This document shows, one piece after another, positions 17,135 to 25,943 of a stretch of DNA of 64,000 nt. The notes under the pieces were generated by a model. It worked only from the letters and a program-made list of their open reading frames with translations. It was not told the DNA's origin and searched no databases. Position 1 is the first letter of the stretch; the number at the start of each line of letters is the position of its first letter. The DNA is from an uncultured Flavobacteriaceae bacterium (lineage in GTDB: Bacteria > Bacteroidota > Bacteroidia > Flavobacteriales > Flavobacteriaceae): contig CAJIZF010000001.1 of the NCBI GenBank assembly GCA_905181835.1, positions 434,001 to 498,000 of the forward strand, in the 5' to 3' direction. The position numbers and the translations under genes were made by a program.

Positions 17135-19210
17135 TGGCTATTTTTTTAATCCAATCGGGTAGTAGCATAATACTATTGGTTTCTTTAGCTAGTTGTATTG
17201 CTTCATTAATTGCATTTTTTGTGGCTTCATCTTCAATTCCTAATGATTTATTTCTGATTTCAGCACTTAAACAATAATTTTCAATAGCCTTTTTGGGCTT
17301 ACTTAATTTTTTATAACAAGTTGCAATTTTAAATGGGAAACCACCAGAATCTGGATTGCTTAAAAAGCCTTTTAAAAAATAATTTAAATGCTTTTTTATA
17401 TTCTTTATTGTCTAAAAATAAATTTGCAACTGCGAAAAATGTATCACCCGTCTCAGAATTTTCTATACCTAAATTACACACTTCAATTTTCAATGCTTTT
17501 TTATAATTTCTTATTGCTTTTTTTATATCACCACGCTGATGATATAAGTAACCTAAATTATAGTAACACAATCCAGTTTTTAAACTATCAGAACCTAATT
17601 TTTTTAATCGAATTTTTAATGCTTTTGATTCATAATTAATTGCATCTTTATATTGTTTTATCTCCGTATAAATAAGTGAAAGTAAAATATAACTACTAGC
17701 AAGTTTCAGGGATAAGGGCCCGAATAGTTTTTTTCTGATTTTAATTGCATTTTTTACATAATTTAAAGATTTTTTATAATTTTCTAATTCATAATAATAC
17801 CGGGATAAGTTATTGAAGCTGGTACTAGTTTTAGAGCTATTAAAACCAAATTCCTTAATTCTTATTAACAAAGCTTTTTCTCCAAAATTTATTGCGGAAT
17901 GAAGATCTCCTTTTTTAGAATACAATAAACTTATATTGTTGTAAGAAATATCTGTGGGCGATTTATCTTCGAAAATTTTTAATCTGATTTCCAATGATTT
18001 TTTATGAAATTTCTCAGATTTAATTAAATCAAGATTTGAATATAATAGTCCTAAATTGTTGAATGCAATTGCCAATGATGGATGATTTTTTCCAAATATT
18101 TTTTTTCGAATCGTTAATGATAACTCATAGTTTTTTTTAGCCTTATTTAAGTAAATATTTTTTGAGCTACTGTCGTATAAACAAGAGTATAAATACCCTA
18201 AATTGTTATATACAAGTGCTAAATTTTTTTCTTCTTTTTCTTTGTCCTTGAGTAAAATATTTAATTCTTCCTTATAATGTTTAAGTGCTTTTTCATATAA
18301 CATTTTTTCTATCCATAATGAGGAAAGATAAGAGTAGGTTCTTCCAAGAGTTAATTTTTTTTTGCTGTTTTTATTTTTGATTTCTTTTTCTAATTCAATA
18401 GATTTTTTTAAATAAATTTCAGCATTAGTGTAATCATCTTTATTCAAAAATTGAATTCCAATTTCTTGTAGTAGAACTTGCTGTTGTTTTTTATTTTTAT
18501 ATTTCCCTATCAAGTTTCCAAGTTTTATTAAGGATTTGATACCTTTTTCATGATCCATATACTCAATAGAATCAATTATTATGGATAAGTTTTTAAAATT
18601 ATTTGGATCAATTGAATTATTAATAAGTTGATATAGTGTTTGTACTTTGTCATGTCTTTGTGCACTCTCCAATGTTTCTATAGCCTTTTCCAGCACCTCA
18701 ATATCATTGTCTGAAGGATCAGCCAGCAGTTCATCCATCACTCGTTCTATGGTATGAATTAAAAACGCCTGTGCTAGGGGATAGGCACTAGTTTCTAATG
18801 CTTTACCTCCCTCGTCTATCAGCCACATGAGCCGGGCCAGATCATCTTTCTCCACATCTTTAACCAGGCATTGCTCCACACCCTCTGTAATGCCTCTTAA
18901 TTGATTGTTTTCTAGTAAGTCTTTTAAAGCTTCTACTCCTTTACCTTCTGTTTGCTTTTCAATAACTTCTCCCATTACATAATGAAAATACCCCTCAACA
19001 GTAAAAGTGACCATTACCCGTTCTTCTTTAATGGTTTCGGTAAGCACCCCTTCAAAGATTAATTGCTGATAGGGAGAATCAATTTGTAATGCTTCGAACA
19101 AAAGTACCAATCTGCTCGTCTTCAAACAAGTCGTCCAAAGCAAGAATGTGCTGCTGTTTTTTCAGCATCAGCTCCGCAAGGCGATAAATGAGCAGGTGGT
19201 TATTGGTCAT
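17124..19210 (-). pseudogene. Frameshifted TPR-repeat protein (kinesin-light-chain-type repeats)
   Basis: The gene begins at ATG 19210, 12 bases after the HEPN-NACHT stop, behind AAAGGAAAAG, an unusually good ribosome-binding site. A one-base insertion near 19088 breaks the frame against the intact copy at 17134 (EDEQIGSFVRSIQ there). A second shift at about 17370-17379 separates the long open middle from the true C-terminus, KIATCYKKLSKPKKAIENYC to stop at 17124. The middle carries an array of about 42-residue TPRs with NNLGLLYSNL, LEIRLKIF and similar cores, typical of sensor tails of STAND NTPases. In such systems the TPR part recognises a trigger. Here both breaks would prevent a full-length product. 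Confidence 0.78.
18951..19088 (-). repeat. 138-bp perfect direct repeat, copy 2
   Basis: Second copy of the block at 16876-17013. The inactivating one-base insertion in the TPR gene lies exactly at the edge of this block, where the two copies start to differ. Confidence 0.85.
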
Positions 19211-19222
19211 CTTTTCCTTTAA

Positions 19223-22114
19223 TTATTGAGAAATCAATTTTTGGTGATACAGCGTCCAAATACTGGTAAAACCACCTCGGCTTTTGGGCAATCCTTTGCC
19301 ATTGTACAACTCTAAAAATAAACGCATCAATAGGGGATTATCTAGCTGGTCGGCCAATGATCGGTCTTTGTAGGTTAACTCTTCCAATGTAAAATTAGGT
19401 TTTCTTCTGACCTTGTCTTTTTTATTGGAAGTATACATGTCCCAGGCCCCTTCAACTTCTTTTTTATTGAGTGGCTTCAACCAGTGACATGCTTTTGCTA
19501 TGCTATTTTTTTCATCACTGCTATCCGAACCATCTACATATATCAGTGATTCTAATTCCGGTTTTACAATGGGTAATTCACTTTTGGTATTTACCCTCCA
19601 GCTCAATACTACTTTAATGTGCCCACCTTTATGAATATTTAAAAACGCTAGAATATCATCAAAAAGTTGTTCTGCATTTGGATGCTCGTTGCAACCGTCA
19701 ATAAGAATGATAAAGGGGTTGTCTTGTGTGTAACCAAACGCTTTTGATTTGGAAAGATTTACATCTTTAGCTAGGTTCAATCGAAACTGAATTTCCTCCC
19801 ATAATTCATCCCCTGCAAATCGATTTCCTCTAATTAAAAGTGTATCAATACCTCTTTCGTTGTACTGTCGGTTCATTTCTACCAAAAGATTGGTTTTTCC
19901 GCTTCCTGCCTCTGCGCTTACAAAAAACAGTCCGGCTAAAGCTCCAACCCACGAACGAAGCGCAATTTCTGCATCTTGTCTTTCTTGATAAATCTCAGGA
20001 ATTACTTTTCTTTCCTTGATTAAACCACCAACAAAATCTTTGTTGTTTTCTTTTATTAGCTCTTGGAATTTTTCTTTATTGAGTTGTTTATTGGTTATGG
20101 GTTCTTCTCGGTCTTTTTCGCCAATCATTTTATTGAGCTGATCTATTACGTTTCCAGATGTTTCCCCAGAAATACTCTCAGGGCTAAAAAACACCATTCT
20201 CTTACCTGTATTTTGCTCATATACCATCAGCTTGGCATTTTCAGAAACTTCTCTTATAAAATATTCTCCTGGAATTACAAAAAATGGTACTAAACTAATC
20301 TGTTCATTTTTTGCATTTAACATAGCTACATTGGATTCAAGTTTGGTTTTAAGGTTAACTTGTGTTATCTCATTACCCATTAGCCGCAGGGTAATATTTC
20401 TGTCTTTACTGACAATAGAGTAATTTTTACAAAACTCCATTTCTAAAAGCAGTTCCTTGAGAATGGCAAAATTTTCTACCCATAATGCTTCACATTTTTC
20501 TCTTGATGGAACCATTCCATGGCCTAAATAGTGGTTTCTAAAGTTGATTAATGCTCCAATTCCAGTATTTTCATTGTGTTTTTTTGCCTTTTTTTCACTT
20601 TCTATTTTTTTATAATACCCGGGAAGTTCTTTTACTAACCATTGGTGTTTGTTTTCTTTTAAGGCTTTTACCGTTTCTCTCATAAAAGCATTCCAAAAAC
20701 CAAACTGTGGACGGAATAAAAATTGCTTGAAATTTCTGTTGATGTCCTTAACCTTAAGATCTGAACTGAAATATTCTGAAGCGGTAACTAATCCTAAATA
20801 TTTAAGATAGTTTAAAAACGTTTCTTTTAATAAATGAATTCTTTTGAAAGGTTCGGTTTCTGTTAGTGCTCTATGGTAGGTATGAGCCAGAAAGTAGGGA
20901 TAGGTGTCTATTATTTTTTGATCTTCTTTGTCGATTAATTGCTCTGTTGATTGATTCTTGGCATTTAATGGTTTAAACTCTTTGTAGCTTAGTTGGCCGA
21001 CATTATCAATTTGATATATATTTCCCTCTTCAGTTGTTATGGTTAATCTACCTGAGCAACTATTTTCATATCCATTAATATTGTTTTTTGTTTTTTGGTC
21101 AACAATGGATAGTTTCTTAAGAAACTCACATTGATTAAGCATTTCAACAAAAATGGGTTCATATAGCTCATATATTTTTTTGCTTTCTTCTTCAGAAAAT
21201 ACGGTTCCATGTCAAATAAAACTTATTTCTAAAATTGATCAATAATTCGAGTGGTGTATTTTCAATCTTTACTGTTTGAGTCTTTCCTTTCCAATCGGTA
21301 TAGGTATTGTTAATTGTATGCCGTTTAATTTTCCTAGTTCTTCCATGCCTCGATTTAACACCATAAAGCGTCATTATTTCTCCAAGAACAGAAAGCTCTG
21401 CATCTTCATCTAAGTGTGTTACTACTTTTGCAGCCATTGAGCTCCACAGACCATGACTTTCTTTTGATTCTAACGTTTCAAAAATGGAATTTAACTCTTC
21501 GTTTTGGTTATCTTTCTGTAGATATATTTCTTTAAGAAAAAATCCATTCATTCTAAGAACCCCCATTAAAGAATCGGACATCAGATAAAGTTTAGTGAAA
21601 TAACTTTCATTTTCTAAAAGTTTATGGATCGGTCTAGCTATTAATACTGGTAGTATTTCATCAGTAAGTATTTCCTCAAAAAAAACTAATCCATTATTAT
21701 GGTAAATATCATTGTAATTAAATAAATCATCAAGAAATCTTGAAACATACATTTCTTCTGCTTCTCCTTCTGCTTCTCCTGTAAAAGTTCAATGAATCCT
21801 GTTTTTTCTTTCTGCCATAAATTATCTTCGATTAAAGCAATTCTTTTAAGATCTTCTGCAAAAGTACTACCTTCAAGTGTTCCAACAGAGGCCTCTACTC
21901 CAAGATACTTTGAGTGACTATCCTCAGGTTCACAAATCTAGTGCAATTATTTCTTCAAGTTCTTCTTTCATTTTATTTAAATTACTTACAACGGTTTGGC
22001 TAAACTGCGTTTCAATGCAGTTTAGGTTTTGTTGGCAAATGTTATTAAATAGATTGCCATCATTTTTAATGATTTATAGAATAAAATTACTGCGTCATTT
22101 TTAAAAACTCGCAT
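19223..22114 (-). pseudogene. Frameshifted HEPN-HEPN-NACHT (STAND NTPase) gene
   Basis: Reconstructed from ATG 22114 (MRVFKNDAVILFYKSLK) to the stop at 19223, about 960 codons with breaks near 22063-22067 (A run), 21929-21936, 21745-21770 (next to a 12-bp tandem repeat) and 21209-21216. Two segments show LINFRN followed by His-Gly: one is split by the last frameshift (LINFRNKFY then HGTVF) and one is intact (INFRNHYLGHG). The latter fits the HEPN RNase signature RN-x4-H. A NACHT-type P-loop follows: EAGSGKT (Walker A) and FIILIDGCNEHP (Walker B). With the TPR gene next door this matches NLR-like antiphage or toxin systems in which nucleotide-driven oligomerisation activates an effector RNase. 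The longest intact piece, 19223-21142, still encodes HEPN2-NACHT. Confidence 0.78.
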
Positions 22115-22263
22115 TACCCCATATTTCACCAAAATCAGTTTCTTCAATTTTATTATTCTATCATTTATGTATTTACTCAAATATATAATTTTTTTTTAGT
22201 ATCAACTTTCATAATTATTGCCTAAATTTAAATCAATTTTTAATCATTTTTATTTCAGCCCTT

Positions 22264-23434
22264 ATGGAGTTTATCAATTTAGCATTAATATTAATAGGAT
22301 TTGTTGCATTAGCTTTATACTTAAAAAAACCAAAAACTAATGCAGCTTCACAATTTGAAGAAAAAGACAGTAGAATTTTGGTGTTAGAAAAAGAAGTAAC
22401 TGAGAAAAATACGACGATCTCAAACCTCCAAAAAGACTTACAAATTGCAGCTGCAAAAAACCAAAATTTAGAGCAAATAAAGCATGAAAAAACTCAAAAT
22501 GATGAACGTCTTAAACTTGTTGAGCTTGAGCGAAACTCACTTAAAAGTGAAAACATAGCCTATCAAAAAGCGGAAGAAGGACGTCAAAAAGAAGTCAGTA
22601 AAAGTATTGAAAGTGCACTCACATTACAAAAATCATTAGAGAATGAAAAAGCACGTCTTAACGATGAGCGTGTACAAGAAAAAGCAGATTCGTTTGAAAA
22701 AATGAAACAGAAATGGTCTAATCATGAGCGAGACGTTCAAACTCACCTGCAATTAATCTGTAAAAATAATGTCATTACGTACTATAATCAAGAAGAGTTT
22801 CCACACCCTAGAAATAAGCCTGATAGTTCCATCGAGATTATGGATCAACTCGTTGTATTTGATGCTAAAAGTCCAGCAAATGACGATTTATCTAATTTTC
22901 CTAAATACATTAAGAATCAAACAGAGAATCTAAAAAAATATGCAAAGCATGCTAATGTTAAAAATGATTTGTTTCTAGTAATCCCTTCAAATACGCTGGA
23001 CGTGATTAATCAATTTCATTATAACGTCGGAGATTACAATGTATATATCATCACTAAAGATGCGCTGGAGCCGATAGTTCTAAGTTTGAAAAAAATTGAA
23101 GAATATGAGTTTGCAGACAAATTAAGTCCAGAAGATCGCGATAACGTTTGTAGGATTATTGGAAAGTTTGCCCACACAACAAAAAGACGCATTCAGGTTG
23201 ATCGAATTTTTTGCACGAGAGTTTCTTGATACGCTCACCAAAGCGGGTTCTCAGTTGCCTACTGACATCCTTAAAAATGTTATTAAATTTGAGAGTGCTG
23301 AGAAGCTAAACCCCCCGATGGAAAAACGAAACAAAAAAATACTTACTAAAGATTTAAAAGAACAAGTTGATAAGCTTGAAAAAGAAATGGAAATAAGGGA
23401 GATTCCTAAAATTTCTGCCCCAAACAAACTTTGA
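22264..23434 (+). pseudogene. rmuC: RmuC-family DNA recombination limiter, frameshifted near the C-terminus
   Basis: An N-terminal membrane segment (FINLALILIGFVALALYL), a long coiled coil (residues about 35-150) and the RmuC nuclease-like core (IEIMDQLVVFDAKSPANDDL, with D-x-K-SP) identify RmuC, which restrains inversions at short repeats and has a PD-(D/E)XK-like fold. At about 23207-23213 a T6 run shifts the frame. The proper continuation, FAREFLDTLTKAGSQLP, is in the overlapping frame to 23434. Removing one T would give a 390-codon gene. A stop 19 bases after the shift truncates the C-terminal 70 residues, but the catalytic core is retained, so partial function or a base-calling error are both possible. 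Confidence 0.8.
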
Positions 23435-23611
23435 TTTGTAGGAACTTTATTTTTATATCATGCAGATACTCCTGAAATGGAAAATCTTACTTGTTTAGAG
23501 TTGTTAGATAAATTTCATCGACCTTCTCCCTATTCATAAAAATCAGACGTTGTACAATAAACTTTTAATGAAATATAAAAAATTAATAAGAAAAAAAATA
23601 AATTTAATAAC

Positions 23612-23863
23612 ATGAAAAAATCAGCAGACCCATCACAATGGGATGATAATGATTGGGCTTACCATAATAAACAGGTATCGGAATGGAATAAAATAGAATG
23701 GGAGAATGTTTATTCGTTGTATTGTGCTTCGCAATTATGGGAATTAGAATCCCCTATTGAATTTGACGAATTCAAAAAACAAATGAAAGAGGATGTCGAG
23801 TTTGCGAGGGAAAATAAGTTAAAACCGGGAATGGAATCAAGTGATTATAATGCATGGCTCTAA
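23612..23863 (+). CDS. Unknown 83-residue protein
   Basis: Tryptophan-rich at the start (SQWDDNDWAYHNKQVSEWNK), acidic and without signal or membrane segments. I do not recognise it. It lies 48 bases upstream of the HNH nuclease gene on the same strand, so a joint transcript is possible. Confidence 0.55.
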   Translation: MKKSADPSQWDDNDWAYHNKQVSEWNKIEWENVYSLYCASQLWELESPIEFDEFKKQMKEDVEFARENKLKPGMESSDYNAWL

Positions 23864-23911
23864 TTAGTAAATATTATATATAAAATTCGAAATAAATTAA
23901 TTTTATTCAAA

Positions 23912-24886
23912 ATGCAATTAGAAAAGTCAAAATCATACCTTATTAAAAGAAGTAACTCTTTTAGAGATTTAAAAAAGAATAATTCTAAGAAAAAAGGGTA
24001 TTTCGAGATTACTATCAGTAAAGATAAAAGAAATCCACCTTCCCATAAATTAAAAATGCATGATATTATTTATGTAGCAGAAACAAGCGGGGGTATTTAT
24101 GCAAAAGGTAAAGTTGTAGAAACTTTTTCTGTTGATGTATTTAGCACAATTGAAGAGGTGTTAGATTATTCTAAACAATTTAAAGATGATTCTTATTGGT
24201 TAGATAAAATAAGATTATTCAAAGATAAGCTCTCTTCTGATTCAAATTATAAGTTAAGATGTCATCAATATTTCACAAATCAAAAGTTACTTAAAAGGAC
24301 AATCCCTTATAATGGACCGTTAAAAGAGTATGATGCTTCCATTAAACGTGGTTTAGCAAGTATATTTTTTGAGTTAAAAGAAAAAGATGTTAAATACTTA
24401 AATGAAAATCCAGATTGCAGTTTAAAACAAGTCAAAAAATTAGATCCTAAAATACCAGGTGATTTAAGATTAAAAATATACTCTTTTTTTAATCAAAATT
24501 ATTCAATCGGGCATCTCATTGATGTTGATCATTTTGTTCCTAAAAGTGCAGGGGGACCTGGAAATATTATTGAAAATTTAGTGCCAATAGGGCTAAGTCT
24601 CAATCGATATAAAAGTGATTCAATACCAAGAAGTTTTTTTGAGGTTGCCTTAAACGATGATTTCAAAACAATTTTTAAAGTTTTTGAAAAAGAAATTTTA
24701 AAACTATTAAAAAATAATGAAAAGTTCTTTCGCAAAAAAGATTACCCTAACTCAATTGATTTAGCAAGGGAAATGAATGCTGTAGTTAGCAAATGGAAAA
24801 AAATGGATGAAATCAAAAATTTTTATTTTGAAGTAAATAAAAAATTTAATCCTGAATATGTAGAGTTAATTAATAAAGTAAAGTAA
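23912..24886 (+). CDS. HNH endonuclease with N-terminal PUA/EVE-like domain
   Basis: 324 residues. Toward the C-terminus IDVDHFVPKSAGGPGN, ENLVPIGLSLNRYKSD shows the HNH core (DH, then a glycine-rich turn, then N-L and N-x-x-K). The first 80 residues include HDIIYVAETSGGIYAKGKVV, resembling EVE/ASCH-type PUA folds that recognise modified bases. That combination is the layout of a modification-dependent (type IV) restriction nuclease, though the N-terminal call rests on a loose pattern. It may act on foreign DNA and is a neighbour of rmuC and the decayed defence island. Confidence 0.7.
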   Translation: MQLEKSKSYLIKRSNSFRDLKKNNSKKKGYFEITISKDKRNPPSHKLKMHDIIYVAETSGGIYAKGKVVETFSVDVFSTIEEVLDYSKQFKDDSYWLDKIRLFKDKLSSDSNYKLRCHQYFTNQKLLKRTIPYNGPLKEYDASIKRGLASIFFELKEKDVKYLNENPDCSLKQVKKLDPKIPGDLRLKIYSFFNQNYSIGHLIDVDHFVPKSAGGPGNIIENLVPIGLSLNRYKSDSIPRSFFEVALNDDFKTIFKVFEKEILKLLKNNEKFFRKKDYPNSIDLAREMNAVVSKWKKMDEIKNFYFEVNKKFNPEYVELINKVK

Positions 24887-24933
24887 TGAAGAAAAAACTT
24901 AGAGCAATAGTTGAAGACAGTCATTTTACATAA
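24886..24933 (+). pseudogene. Start of a truncated ion-channel-like gene
   Basis: Overlapping the HNH stop as TAATG, a 15-codon frame reads MKKKLRAIVEDSHFT and stops. This is how many bacterial voltage-gated channel proteins begin (a lysine-rich start followed by an IxxDS-type segment). The rest of that gene is absent; the sequence moves straight to a 24-bp repeat at 24955 that also follows the full channel gene at 37348-39006. Confidence 0.35.
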
Positions 24934-24954
24934 TAAAATCAATCAGTGAACCAG

Positions 24955-24978
24955 AGGGGAGTGAAGTCGAACTATTTT
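24955..24978 (+). repeat. 24-bp repeat copy, downstream of gene ends
   Basis: Identical to 39018-39041 (begins AGGGGAGTGAAGTCGAAC). A degenerate third copy lies near 39420-39450. It is not part of a tRNA despite the TCGAA motif: no cloverleaf can be built around it. Confidence 0.75.
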
Positions 24979-25035
24979 TTTGGGAGGATTTGATCTCACT
25001 CTATAAATTATTGGGTTAAATTTAACCTCTTTTTT

Positions 25036-25773
25036 TTATTCCAACATATTTATAAGTATAGTATAATATCTATTGGCAATAAATACAGCACCTGCTTCAT
25101 TGTAGTGTACATCATCAGCTAACAAATTGTCATTAAATCCTGTAAACATATCCACTGTCATTACAGAAGAGGTAGTTGTTGTTTTATTAGCTGCAATATT
25201 TAAAACTTCTTGCTGCATTTGTGTAAAAAACTCAGTTAATTCTGAAGTCATTATATCACTTCTACCGGGAGCCATCTGCTCAAGAATAATTGTGACACTA
25301 GGATTGTCGGCTTGAAGAATATCAATTATATAATTGATATTTGATACTGCTTGTGAATAGGGTAATCCTTCAAGTGCGTCATTACCCCCTGGCGAACTTA
25401 GTAAAACAATATCAGCAGACCCCGTTTGATTTAACCAACCACTAAGGCCATTTAGTATTTCACCAGAGGTCCAACCACCTCTACCTTCGTGGTCTACATC
25501 AAAATTCATATCATTAAATGTTGGATAAGATGATTCGTCAGTTTGAGTTCCAATAAAATCAAAAATCCAATTATTTTCTTTTAAGTCTTTCCAGAGTTCA
25601 TATCTGTAGCTTTCAAATTCAGGTCTAGACCCTTCTACTCTTGATGCTCCTAGAGCTAGTATTTTATTTATGGAGGGGCTTTGTGAATTAGTACTAGAAT
25701 CATCGTCTTTATTGCAAGCATTAAAAGTTAATAGTAATAATACTATTACCATAAATTTAATTTTTTGAATCAT
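25036..25773 (-). CDS. SGNH/GDSL-type esterase lipoprotein
   Basis: The N-terminus MIQKIKFMVIVLLLLTFNAC ends in a lipobox with lipidation at the cysteine, followed by an acidic linker (NKDDDSS) that fits flavobacterial surface export. The SGNH blocks are ILALGASRVEG (block I, Ser in GxS), GGWTSGEIL (Gly block), LSSPGGNDALEG (block III with Asn) and LADDVHYNEAGA (block V, D-x-x-H). Such enzymes deacetylate or de-esterify polysaccharides; the substrate is not determinable. The gene is alone, 170 bases from the RND gene, with only an AT-rich spacer between. Confidence 0.8.
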   Translation of the reverse strand: MIQKIKFMVIVLLLLTFNACNKDDDSSTNSQSPSINKILALGASRVEGSRPEFESYRYELWKDLKENNWIFDFIGTQTDESSYPTFNDMNFDVDHEGRGGWTSGEILNGLSGWLNQTGSADIVLLSSPGGNDALEGLPYSQAVSNINYIIDILQADNPSVTIILEQMAPGRSDIMTSELTEFFTQMQQEVLNIAANKTTTTSSVMTVDMFTGFNDNLLADDVHYNEAGAVFIANRYYTILINMLE

Positions 25774-25943
25774 TTAGGTTTTTTTTAAAAATTATTTTTA
25801 ATCTAATTAGTTACTAATATTTATAGTTAGCTAAATTTAATCAAAAAATTATTCTCACGAACAAAATATTATTTTAGGAATAATACCCTAAAGTAAAGAA
25901 TAATTTAAATGTTGAATCTTTGCTAGTATTTCTATTAAATAAA

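Noticed and set aside
17388..17639. Open plus-strand frame inside the TPR gene
   Set aside because: It is antisense to the TPR repeats, whose repeat periodicity on the minus strand shows the true coding direction.
19223..21142. Treating the NACHT part as a complete independent gene
   Set aside because: The frame upstream of 21142 continues as coding (EEESKKIYELYEPIFVEM) without a start until it meets the first half of the gene, so it is one broken gene.
24955..24978. TCGAA-containing repeat as part of a tRNA
   Set aside because: No acceptor stem or anticodon arm can be formed around it, and it lies behind a coding frame.
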